A stretch of DNA of 64,000 nucleotides from Escherichia marmotae (GTDB taxonomy: Bacteria; Pseudomonadota; Gammaproteobacteria; Enterobacterales; Enterobacteriaceae). Below, one piece after another: positions 8,674 to 16,197 of this stretch. The notes beneath the pieces were generated by a model. It was not told where the DNA came from and searched no databases. It saw only the letters and a list, made by a program, of their open reading frames with translations. A program made the position numbers and the translations under genes. Location: the NCBI RefSeq assembly GCF_002900365.1, contig NZ_CP025979.1, positions 4,030,001 to 4,094,000 of the forward strand. The letters are read 5' to 3'. The stretch's first letter is position 1. Each line of letters opens with the position of its first letter.

Positions 8674-9118
8674 CGGGTCCCGGAGCCATGGTCAGGGTTT
8701 TGTTGTTCAACAATCTGAACCCTATAGCCTCTCCGGTTTTCACTGACAGTTCACATGCGTAGTGAAAAGTCGTCCAGTTAATCCCCCGACGGTACTGACC
8801 ATTGCCCGTCAGGAGCGCAGGTGAGACCAGGCGCTGCATATTATGTTTTCCCTGATCGAGAATAACCTTATCTACGTCGGTGTACTGCTTCTGTAGTTCT
8901 TTCAGTGCCAGCGGTCGGCAAATAAATTCGGCTACGCGTTGAGCTTCAGTCCAGTTTGTATAGGCAAAATTACGGTCATTCTTCCCTTTTACCTCACGAT
9001 GAATGACGTTATTCAGATGTTCTACCTGGGCAGGATTCAACGAGACATTCGTTGCAAATGCAAATCCGGTATACATACAGGATATAGCGGTAATAACAAC
9101 CAAACGCTTAAAAGTCAT
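8645..9118 (-). CDS. DUF930-like secreted protein
   Basis: I place the start at 9118, which gives 157 residues, a good ribosome site (ACGGAG, 6 bases before the ATG) and a clean signal peptide (MTFKRLVVI...GFAFA). The mature part fits the DUF930 pattern: FICRPLALKELQK, then GQYRRGINWTTFHYACEL, where the two cysteines are probably disulfide-bonded in the periplasm. Function is unknown. The C-terminal ten or so residues (PGPVIRPGRLSQ) read through a GC-rich inverted repeat and may not be native. It is probably part of the accessory island, as no backbone counterpart is known to me. Confidence 0.6.
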   Translation of the reverse strand: MTFKRLVVITAISCMYTGFAFATNVSLNPAQVEHLNNVIHREVKGKNDRNFAYTNWTEAQRVAEFICRPLALKELQKQYTDVDKVILDQGKHNMQRLVSPALLTGNGQYRRGINWTTFHYACELSVKTGEAIGFRLLNNKTLTMAPGPVIRPGRLSQ

Positions 9119-9227
9119 AAATACTCCGTTATGCATAAGATCCTACATTTACTGTGCTATTACAATGTATGAATATAAGTTCAAGGAATAGTCAATATGC
9201 TGCGCTGCGGCAATATTTTATGGTTAA

Positions 9228-9464
9228 TCAGGCTATTCGGGTGTAGGCCTGAATATGCTGTAATGCAAATTTGCGCTTACATAAAATAAAATCTCTTCCG
9301 CCAATGGTGAGGCCTGTAGAAACTGGGATGGTCTGAGTGTTGGATAAGGATGGCGGTGAATACTTATGAATCAGTAAGGCAAAGTCAGCGGGGCTATCAG
9401 AATAACTTTGCCAGTAGGATGAAGCCAGGTAAGTCAACGTTTCGCACGATGTACCGCCTGTCTG
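9228..9464 (-). pseudogene. open C-terminal remnant, unidentified
   Basis: Between two in-frame stops the minus strand is open for about 78 codons (GGTSCETLTYLASSYW...QHIQAYTRIA). The composition looks protein-like rather than random, with no AT-rich codon bias, yet the only ATG-type start gives 69 residues without a ribosome site. It may be the end of a lost gene. No family recognised. Confidence 0.2.
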
Positions 9465-9711
9465 TTAACAGGTTGTGTGGGTAAGGAAAAAATAAAAGCA
9501 CATAATAAAAATACAATTAGGAATATTTATAAAGACGTTTTTAATTGCTTGATATTGCTGTGCTTATTTTTATTGTTTGGCAACATTCCCATTGTTTTTT
9601 ATTCTCAATATATTGATCTGTATTGTTTTTTTTGATTTCGCAATTGCCTTAGTATCCGGTTAGAGAAGTATTATGATTAATTTGACTTTAACTGAATTGC
9701 GTGAGGGGATT
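9465..9711 (+). promoter_or_regulatory. AT-rich upstream region of the T6SS operon
   Basis: About 250 bp before tssB are very AT-rich, with long T runs (for example at 9595-9634), unlike the flanking coding DNA. This is the usual look of an H-NS-silenced promoter of a horizontally acquired operon. I cannot place a specific -35/-10 pair with confidence. Confidence 0.4.
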
Positions 9712-10209
9712 ATGAGTGACAGTTTCCAGCGGGAGATACCAAAGGCTCGTATTAATCTGAAATTAGAACTGCATACAGGGGGGGCGAGTAAAAAAACAGA
9801 ATTACCCCTGAAGTTACTGGTTGCGGGTGATTTTAGTAATGGTCAGGAATCCGCGCCATTATCTGAGCGTAAAAAAGTTAATCTTAACAAAAATAATTTT
9901 GATGCAGTCCTTTCAGACTATTCCCCAAAAGTAAATCTTATCGTTAATAACACACTTGCTGATGACGGTAGCGAAGACAGCATCAGGTTGACATTTCAGA
10001 GCATAAAAGATTTCTCCCCGGAACAGGTATCCCGACAAATACCTCAGCTAAAAGCCATGCTTTCCATGCGTAATTTACTTCGTGATTTAAAAGCGAACCT
10101 TCTGGATAACCAGACGTTCCGTAAAGAACTGGAAAACATTTTGCTGGACCCGGCATTAAGTGCAGAACTCAAAGCAGAACTTTCAGCTTTGGCACCTAAA
10201 CAGCCGTAA
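9712..10209 (+). CDS. tssB: T6SS sheath small subunit TssB (VipA/ImpB)
   Basis: A 165-residue TssB. The start at 9712 has GAGGGG just upstream; the ATG at 9673 would add 13 unrelated residues. Typical features are the N-terminal SFQREIPKARINL, LPLKLLVAGDFSNG, and a C-terminal helical end with RNLLRDLKANLLDN. TssB and TssC polymerise into the contractile sheath in the cytoplasm, which drives the Hcp tube outward. It is the first gene of the operon, followed 39 bp later by tssC. Confidence 0.93.
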   Translation: MSDSFQREIPKARINLKLELHTGGASKKTELPLKLLVAGDFSNGQESAPLSERKKVNLNKNNFDAVLSDYSPKVNLIVNNTLADDGSEDSIRLTFQSIKDFSPEQVSRQIPQLKAMLSMRNLLRDLKANLLDNQTFRKELENILLDPALSAELKAELSALAPKQP

Positions 10210-10248
10210 CGGTCACGACGATTTAATGGATTAATAAGGAAAATGTTG

Positions 10249-11790
10249 ATGTCTGTAAAAAATGAGAATGCCGCTGGTGGCGAGAGTGTGGTGCTTGAAC
10301 GTCCTGCTGCAGGTGGAGTTTATGCCTCCCTGTTTGAAAAAATTAATCTGAACCCTGTCTCTGAGTTGAGTTCACTGGATATCTGGCAGGACGCCCAGGC
10401 GATGTCAGATGCCACTGCGGATGAACGTTTAACAGCCGGGATGCAGGTGTTTCTGGAGTGTTTGACAAAATCTGGCTCGAAAGTTGAAAAGCTCGACAAA
10501 AATCTGATTGATCACCATATCGCAGAACTGGATTACCAGATCAGCCGTCAGCTTGATGCCGTTATGCATCATGAGGACTTTCAGGCGGTAGAAAGTCTGT
10601 GGCGCGGCGTGAAATCGCTGGTCGATAAAACAGATTTCCGCCAGAACGTGAAAGTTGAGTTGTTGGATATATCTAAAGAAGACCTGCGTCAGGACTTTGA
10701 AGACAGCCCGGAAATTATCCAGAGTGGTTTGTACAAACACACATACATTGATGAGTATGATACGCCGGGCGGCGAGCCGATTGCCGCGCTGATTTCCGCT
10801 TATGAATTTGATGCATCTGCGCAGGACGTGGCGCTGATGCGTAATTTATCAAAAGTGTCCGCAGCGGCTCATATGCCATTTATCGGTTCTGCAGGCCCGA
10901 AATTTTTCCTGAAAGAGTCAATGGAAGATGTGGCAGCCATCAAAGATATCGGTAACTACTTTGACCGCGCCGAATACATTAAATGGAAAAGTTTCAGGGA
11001 TACGGACGATTCCCGTTACCTGGGGCTGGTAATGCCACGTGTGCTGGGTCGCCTGCCGTATGGCCCGGACACTGTACCGGTTCGTAGTTTTAACTATGTT
11101 GAAGAGGTGAAAGGCCCGGATCACGATAAATACCTGTGGACTAATGCCTCTTTTGCTTTTGCGGCCAACATGGTGAAAAGCTTCATCAACAACGGTTGGT
11201 GTGTACAAATCCGTGGTCCACAGGCGGGTGGTGCAGTGCAGGATCTGCCAATTCACCTGTATGATCTTGGCACCGGCAACCAGGTAAAAATCCCGTCTGA
11301 GGTGATGATCCCGGAAACCCGCGAGTTCGAGTTCGCGAATCTTGGCTTCATTCCCCTGTCGTACTACAAAAACCGCGATTATGCGTGTTTCTTCTCGGCA
11401 AACTCCACTCAAAAACCCGCGCTCTACGATACCGCGGATGCCACTGCCAACAGCCGTATCAATGCGCGTCTGCCTTACATCTTCCTGCTATCGCGTATCG
11501 CTCATTACCTGAAGCTGATTCAACGTGAAAACATTGGTACTACCAAGGATCGTCGTTTGCTGGAATTGGAGCTGAACACCTGGGTTCGTGGTCTTGTGAC
11601 CGAAATGACCGATCCGGGCGATGAGTTGCAGGCATCTCATCCGCTGCGTGACGCGAAAGTTGTGGTGGAAGACATTGACGATAATCCGGGCTTCTTCCGC
11701 GTGAAACTCTATGCCATACCGCACTTCCAGGTGGAAGGGATGGATATCAATCTCTCACTGGTTTCCCAGATGCCGAAAGCCAAGTCGTAA
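10249..11790 (+). CDS. tssC: T6SS sheath large subunit TssC (VipB/ImpC)
   Basis: A 513-residue TssC counted from the ATG at 10249, which has better spacing to AAGGA than the ATG at 10243. Family hallmarks: DYQISRQLDAVMHHEDFQ, ESLWRGVKSLVD, LPYGPDTVPVRSFNY, PLSYYKNRDYACFFS, and RRLLELELNTWVR near the C-terminus. It forms the sheath with TssB and is recycled by ClpV. The gene is intact and very close to what I remember of pathogenic E. coli TssC proteins. tssK follows after 18 bp. Confidence 0.95.
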   Translation: MSVKNENAAGGESVVLERPAAGGVYASLFEKINLNPVSELSSLDIWQDAQAMSDATADERLTAGMQVFLECLTKSGSKVEKLDKNLIDHHIAELDYQISRQLDAVMHHEDFQAVESLWRGVKSLVDKTDFRQNVKVELLDISKEDLRQDFEDSPEIIQSGLYKHTYIDEYDTPGGEPIAALISAYEFDASAQDVALMRNLSKVSAAAHMPFIGSAGPKFFLKESMEDVAAIKDIGNYFDRAEYIKWKSFRDTDDSRYLGLVMPRVLGRLPYGPDTVPVRSFNYVEEVKGPDHDKYLWTNASFAFAANMVKSFINNGWCVQIRGPQAGGAVQDLPIHLYDLGTGNQVKIPSEVMIPETREFEFANLGFIPLSYYKNRDYACFFSANSTQKPALYDTADATANSRINARLPYIFLLSRIAHYLKLIQRENIGTTKDRRLLELELNTWVRGLVTEMTDPGDELQASHPLRDAKVVVEDIDDNPGFFRVKLYAIPHFQVEGMDINLSLVSQMPKAKS

Positions 11791-11808
11791 GGTGAGGGGA
11801 AATCAGGG

Positions 11809-13146
11809 ATGAAAATTTTTCGCCCACTTTGGGAGGATGGGGCCGCGCTGGCTCCGCAGCAGTTCCAGCAGCAGGCACGCTGGAACGCACACATTGCCGA
11901 TACCGTTGCAGGAATGGGAATTTCCCATCCCTGGGGCGTGGTGAATGCTGAATTTGACACCGCGGCTCTTGCATTGTCGCGCCTAAATGCCACCCGTCTG
12001 GAGGTACGTTTCCAGGACGGCACAATTGTTGATACCGACCTGGCGGATAATCTTCCGCCGGTCTGTGATTTAACTGTCGCAAACGGTTCTGAGGTCGTTG
12101 AAGTCGTTGTGGCGCTGCCGTTGTTGAGTGCCAGTGGTGGCAATCTGGATAACGGTCAGGATAGTGAGCGCCCGCGCCGCTGGAGAGCTGAACGTGTGGT
12201 GGTTCAGGAACTTGCCGGACATGAAAGTGGTGAACTGGCTATTTTGCGTAATGCCATCCCCCTTCGCTTATCTACGCAGGAAAATACCGCTTACCTGACC
12301 TGTCCGGTGGCTCGTCTGGCACGCAATGCGCAGGGGCAGTGGAATTGTGATCCGTCCTTTATCCCGCCGATGCTCTCGATTGCGGCAAGCCCTTCGCTTG
12401 TGGCTGAGCTGGGTGATCTGTTGGTTCGTCTGCAGGCACGACGTAAGCGCCTGATGGCGATGCGTCGCGAAAGCAACGAGCGTCTGGCTGATTTTGCCGT
12501 GGCCGATGTTTCCCTGTTCTGGCTGCTCAATGCCCTGAATAGCGCCGAACCTGTACTGAGCGAACTGTTGCAAACACCGGGGCGTCACCCGGAGTTGCTT
12601 TACCGTGAATTGACCCGTCTGGCGGGCAGCCTACTGACCTTTTCACTGGAGCACGATGCCAGTGATATTCCTGTTTATCAGCATGATGCGCCTAAACGTG
12701 TGTTCCCGCCGTTGCTGACACTGCTCGATAAACTGCTGGAGGCCAGTCTGCCCTCCCGGGTTATCAGTATTCAACTGGAACATGTCGATCAGCTCTGGAA
12801 AGGCGTGCTGCATGATGCCCGCTTGCGTGAAGGGGCTGATTTCTATCTTTCTGTACGCTCCTCCATGCCGAATCACGAACTGCAAGTGAAATTCCCGCAA
12901 CTTTGCAAAGCGGGCAGTCTCGATGACGTTTCGGATGTGGTGAACGTGGCGCTGAGCGGCATGGTTATTAAACCACTCAGCCATGTGCCTGCGGCGATCC
13001 CTCTGCGCCTCGAAAACCAGTACTTCTCTTTGGATCTGAGTACCGATGCGGCGCGGGCGATGCTGGAAGCGGGGAGCTGTACCTTCTACACCCCGTGCTC
13101 ACTGGGGGATGTGAAACTTGAACTCTTTGCGGTGTTACGCGCATGA
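11809..13146 (+). CDS. tssK: T6SS baseplate subunit TssK
   Basis: A 445-residue TssK (ImpJ/VasE). It begins MKIFRPLWEDGAALAPQQFQQQARW, the usual TssK opening, and carries a family-type middle (PLRLSTQENTAYLTCPVARL) and C-terminal domain (RLENQYFSLDL). TssK is a trimer that links the TssFG baseplate wedge to the TssJLM membrane complex. Neither tssF/tssG nor tssM is in this window. Its last codon overlaps the tssL start by 4 bp, so the two are coupled. Confidence 0.92.
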   Translation: MKIFRPLWEDGAALAPQQFQQQARWNAHIADTVAGMGISHPWGVVNAEFDTAALALSRLNATRLEVRFQDGTIVDTDLADNLPPVCDLTVANGSEVVEVVVALPLLSASGGNLDNGQDSERPRRWRAERVVVQELAGHESGELAILRNAIPLRLSTQENTAYLTCPVARLARNAQGQWNCDPSFIPPMLSIAASPSLVAELGDLLVRLQARRKRLMAMRRESNERLADFAVADVSLFWLLNALNSAEPVLSELLQTPGRHPELLYRELTRLAGSLLTFSLEHDASDIPVYQHDAPKRVFPPLLTLLDKLLEASLPSRVISIQLEHVDQLWKGVLHDARLREGADFYLSVRSSMPNHELQVKFPQLCKAGSLDDVSDVVNVALSGMVIKPLSHVPAAIPLRLENQYFSLDLSTDAARAMLEAGSCTFYTPCSLGDVKLELFAVLRA

Positions 13147-13796
13147 ATAATTCCAGTCTCAGCCAGATTGAACAGATTTTCTATCCGGGCTGGCTGATGG
13201 CCAGTCAGCTACGCGGTGGGCAAGAAGTTCGGGACGGGGAAGGGCTTTATCGCCGTGCCTGCCGTCTGGTTCATGAAGCGCAGAAGTCGCTTTCGGATGC
13301 AGGCTACAGTGATATCAGCCGGGAGCACATGGTATACGCCCTGTGCGCTCTGCTGGATGAAAGTGTTCTCAATCGGGGAACGGCTGACGATGGCTATTTG
13401 GCTTAGCGTCGCGATCCGTTGCAGGCTCATTTCTTCGGCACTCTGAATGCCGGTGAGATGTTGTGGGAGCGTATCCGTAATTTGTTGAAAGAGTCCTCAC
13501 CGGATATGGCCGCGCTGACCTGTATGTACCGTACCCTACAACTGGGATTTGTCGGGCAGTATCGGGCGCAGGATGACGAACGCCGTGAAGACGTGGTGCG
13601 AGCGCTGAGGGAACGGGTGCCCGCTTTTACGCTTGCCCAGGATGCACCTATTGTCACCAGAGTATCCAGTCTGCGCAGCGGCCGCCGACTGTACTGGCTC
13701 TCCTGGATTATCGGGGCAGCAGTACTGGCTGCGCTGTGGTATTTCCTCTCATCCTCCCTCACCGAACTGGTGAGCCAGACGGTCAGACCGGAGTAA
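13143..13796 (+). pseudogene. tssL: T6SS membrane protein TssL (DotU) with amber stop
   Basis: One reading frame from 13143 to 13796 encodes a complete DotU-type TssL of 217 residues, including EGLYRRACRLVHEAQKSL, the LLDESVL region, and a single C-terminal membrane segment near residues 183-203. It is cut by TAG at 13404-13406 after 87 residues (..DDGYLA-stop-RRDPLQAHFFG..). A single base change from TGG would explain it. Without the C-terminal anchor TssL cannot join the TssJLM complex. An internal ATG at 13419 could give the second half, but that would lack the cytoplasmic hook domain. Confidence 0.88.
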
Positions 13797-13799
13797 AGG

Positions 13800-15524
13800 A
13801 TGCGTGAGGTTTACCGGAGTCTGTTAACCGTCCTGGCGGGTGTGCTGGCATTGTGGCTTATCCTGGGGTTCTGGCCGCTGTCGGCCGGGAGTCGCGTGGC
13901 GCTCAGCCTGCTGGTTATTCTGGTATGTGGGGTGATGCTCTGGCATCAGTACCGGACATCACAGATACAGGCTCCGGCGTTCGGGGAGTCACTGCCCACG
14001 GAGGATTTTCAGGGGGCTGTCATTCTGGTGTGTGGTGATAACCGCGCGCTTTTTGCTGAGGGGGTACAGCATCGTGAAACCCGTCAGGGCTGGTATCTGT
14101 GGGTAAAAGATGCAGAGCAACTGCCATTGCTGGCTCAATACCTGAGTCAGATTCGCCCGGCTCTGGTGTCACAGATCTCTGTGTTGCTGGCGGTTCTGCC
14201 TGAACGTCATACATCTGACGCTGACTTAACTCAAAGTCTGCGTGGTTGGCAGCGTGCCGTGATGCAATGCCGCGCTGCAACCGGACAACTCCCACCGTTG
14301 TGGGTAGTGAGCTGGCTGTCACCGCCTGCCGCCAGTGTTGATGCAGAGCCAGTCTGGTTTACCACTGTTAGCCAACGGGCAGGACTCCAGGTGTATCAAC
14401 CAGGTCAGGGCAATTTGTCGCTGAGCGACTGGACTCGGGAAACGGCTTCGGGCGAGTGGCTGTCCCGCCTGAGCCAGATACTGTGGCTTGACAGTGGACT
14501 TGCCTGGCTGAACTCCGCTGTTAACAGCTTGCTGTCGGAGCGTCAGGGAGAACTGCCCGCTCTGAAGCCTTGTGTTCAAGGGTTGTGCATGGTTCCCGTG
14601 AGCGGTCTCGCCGGTAACCTCTGGCAACAACACATTGCCTCTGTTACTGCGCTGCCACCTGATACAGTGGAGAACGGTGAGCTTTTGCCGTTGCCTGATC
14701 TACTGCTGTCGGCGCTGCCGCGTCGTCGTGGCGTCAGTCGCCGGATGGTGTTCTGGCGCTACGCCGGGCTGTTGGGAGGCATTTTCCTTGCGCTGGCGAT
14801 ACTGGCGTCCTGGTGTAACAACCAGCGTTTGATCCGCAATGTCGGTGACCATCTTGCCTTATACCACCATCTCACCGACATCCCTCTCACACCTACACTC
14901 CAGGTGCAGCAGCGTCTGCGCGCTGATGGCGCTCTGCTGGATGACTGGCAGCAGCGCGGTGAACCTGTGCGCTATCGCTTCGGGTTATATCAGGGGCAGC
15001 GTCTGATACCTGCTGTTGAAGCCGTCGTAAATGATCAGGTGCTACCACCATCACTATCACCATCCTCGCTGCCGGTTATCAAAAAAATTGTCCAGGGACC
15101 AAAGACTATCCGCCTTGACAGCATGTCGCTGTTCGATTCCGGCAAATCGGCGCTGAAAGCCGGATCCACCAAAATGTTGGTTAATTCGCTGGTGGGCGTC
15201 AAGGCCATGCCGGGCTGGCTGATTGTGGTCGCCGGTCATACGGATAACACCGGCAATGCACAACGAAATCAGACGCTTTCTCAGAAACGTGCCGAAGCGG
15301 TGCGCGACTGGATGCATGACACCGGTGACGTGCCGGAAAGCTGTTTTGCGGTGCAGGGCTATGGCGAAAGCCGCCCGCTCGCAACTAATGATACCCCGGA
15401 AGGCCGTGCGCTCAACCGCCGTGTCGAAATCAGTCTGGTATCGCAGGCTAATGCCTGTCAGATGCCAGGTCACACCCTGGCGTCATCACAGGATGATGCC
15501 GCATCACAACATAATAGAGAGTAA
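13800..15524 (+). CDS. T6SS inner-membrane protein with OmpA peptidoglycan-binding domain (TagL/TssM-N-like)
   Basis: A 574-residue protein with three parts. Two membrane segments near residues 9-47 are followed by a cytoplasmic region with a TssM/VasK-like flavour. A third membrane segment lies near 316-340. A C-terminal OmpA/MotB domain occupies about 435-550 (LFDSGKSALK, VAGHTDNTGNAQRNQTLSQKRA, GYGESRPLATN, NRRVEI). OmpA domains in T6SS loci, as in TagL, anchor the membrane complex to peptidoglycan. It starts 3 bp after tssL, in the same operon. It is intact despite the broken tssL. Whether it partly replaces TssM is unclear. Confidence 0.8.
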   Translation: MREVYRSLLTVLAGVLALWLILGFWPLSAGSRVALSLLVILVCGVMLWHQYRTSQIQAPAFGESLPTEDFQGAVILVCGDNRALFAEGVQHRETRQGWYLWVKDAEQLPLLAQYLSQIRPALVSQISVLLAVLPERHTSDADLTQSLRGWQRAVMQCRAATGQLPPLWVVSWLSPPAASVDAEPVWFTTVSQRAGLQVYQPGQGNLSLSDWTRETASGEWLSRLSQILWLDSGLAWLNSAVNSLLSERQGELPALKPCVQGLCMVPVSGLAGNLWQQHIASVTALPPDTVENGELLPLPDLLLSALPRRRGVSRRMVFWRYAGLLGGIFLALAILASWCNNQRLIRNVGDHLALYHHLTDIPLTPTLQVQQRLRADGALLDDWQQRGEPVRYRFGLYQGQRLIPAVEAVVNDQVLPPSLSPSSLPVIKKIVQGPKTIRLDSMSLFDSGKSALKAGSTKMLVNSLVGVKAMPGWLIVVAGHTDNTGNAQRNQTLSQKRAEAVRDWMHDTGDVPESCFAVQGYGESRPLATNDTPEGRALNRRVEISLVSQANACQMPGHTLASSQDDAASQHNRE

Positions 15525-15528
15525 TTCC

Positions 15529-16020
15529 ATGGCAATTCCTGTTTATCTTTGGCTGAAGGACGATGGCGGCGCGGACATCAAAGGGTCTGTGGACGTTCAG
15601 GATCGTGAAGGCAGCATCGAAGTGGTGGCTCAGGAACACAACCTGTACATCCCGATTGATAACAACACAGGCAAGCTGACCGGCACCCGAATCCACACTC
15701 CGTTCCTGTTTACCAAGGAAATCGATTCCTCCAGCCCATACCTGTACAAGGCGGTGACCACCGGACAGACCCTCAAGTCTGCAGAATTCAAGTGGTACAA
15801 AATTAACGATGCGGGTCAGGAGGTCGAGTACTTCAACACTAAGCTCGAGAACGTAAAAGTGGTGAAGGTGAATCCTGTCATGCACGACATCAAAGATCCT
15901 TCTTTCGAGAAGCACAACCACCTTGAGCAGATCGAACTGCGCTACGAAAAAATCACCTGGACCTACAAAGACGGCAACATCATTCATTCCGATTCATGGA
16001 ACGAACGCGCTACAGCGTAA
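15529..16020 (+). CDS. hcp: T6SS tube protein Hcp (TssD)
   Basis: A 163-residue Hcp. It starts MAIPVYLWLKDDGGADIKG and contains the family's GKLTGTRIHTPF loop and NPVMHDIKDPS. Hexamers stack into the tube that is expelled with effectors. The start at 15529 is chosen for the family's MA(I/Y)P opening; an open frame from 15223 overlaps the previous gene and is not the real start. It is followed directly by a strong terminator, as often seen for highly expressed hcp. Confidence 0.95.
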   Translation: MAIPVYLWLKDDGGADIKGSVDVQDREGSIEVVAQEHNLYIPIDNNTGKLTGTRIHTPFLFTKEIDSSSPYLYKAVTTGQTLKSAEFKWYKINDAGQEVEYFNTKLENVKVVKVNPVMHDIKDPSFEKHNHLEQIELRYEKITWTYKDGNIIHSDSWNERATA

Positions 16021-16026
16021 GTCACG

Positions 16027-16055
16027 AGCGGGCAGAGTTTCTCTGCCCGCTTTTT
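16027..16055 (+). terminator. terminator after hcp
   Basis: An 11-bp stem (AGCGGGCAGAG/CTCTGCCCGCT) with a 3-nt loop, followed by TTTTTCGTTTTT. A textbook intrinsic terminator 7 bp after the hcp stop. Confidence 0.9.
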
Positions 16056-16197
16056 CGTTTTTGCTGAACGTCTGAAGTCAACGGGCTTTCAGCAAAGAAC
16101 CCACAATCTGCCAGCCTGACCGTATGCGCTTAGGTCTCCTTCTCAGGAAATAGCGAGGGGCGGTAGCGTGCCCAGGAACCGATAAAGAGAGAAATTT

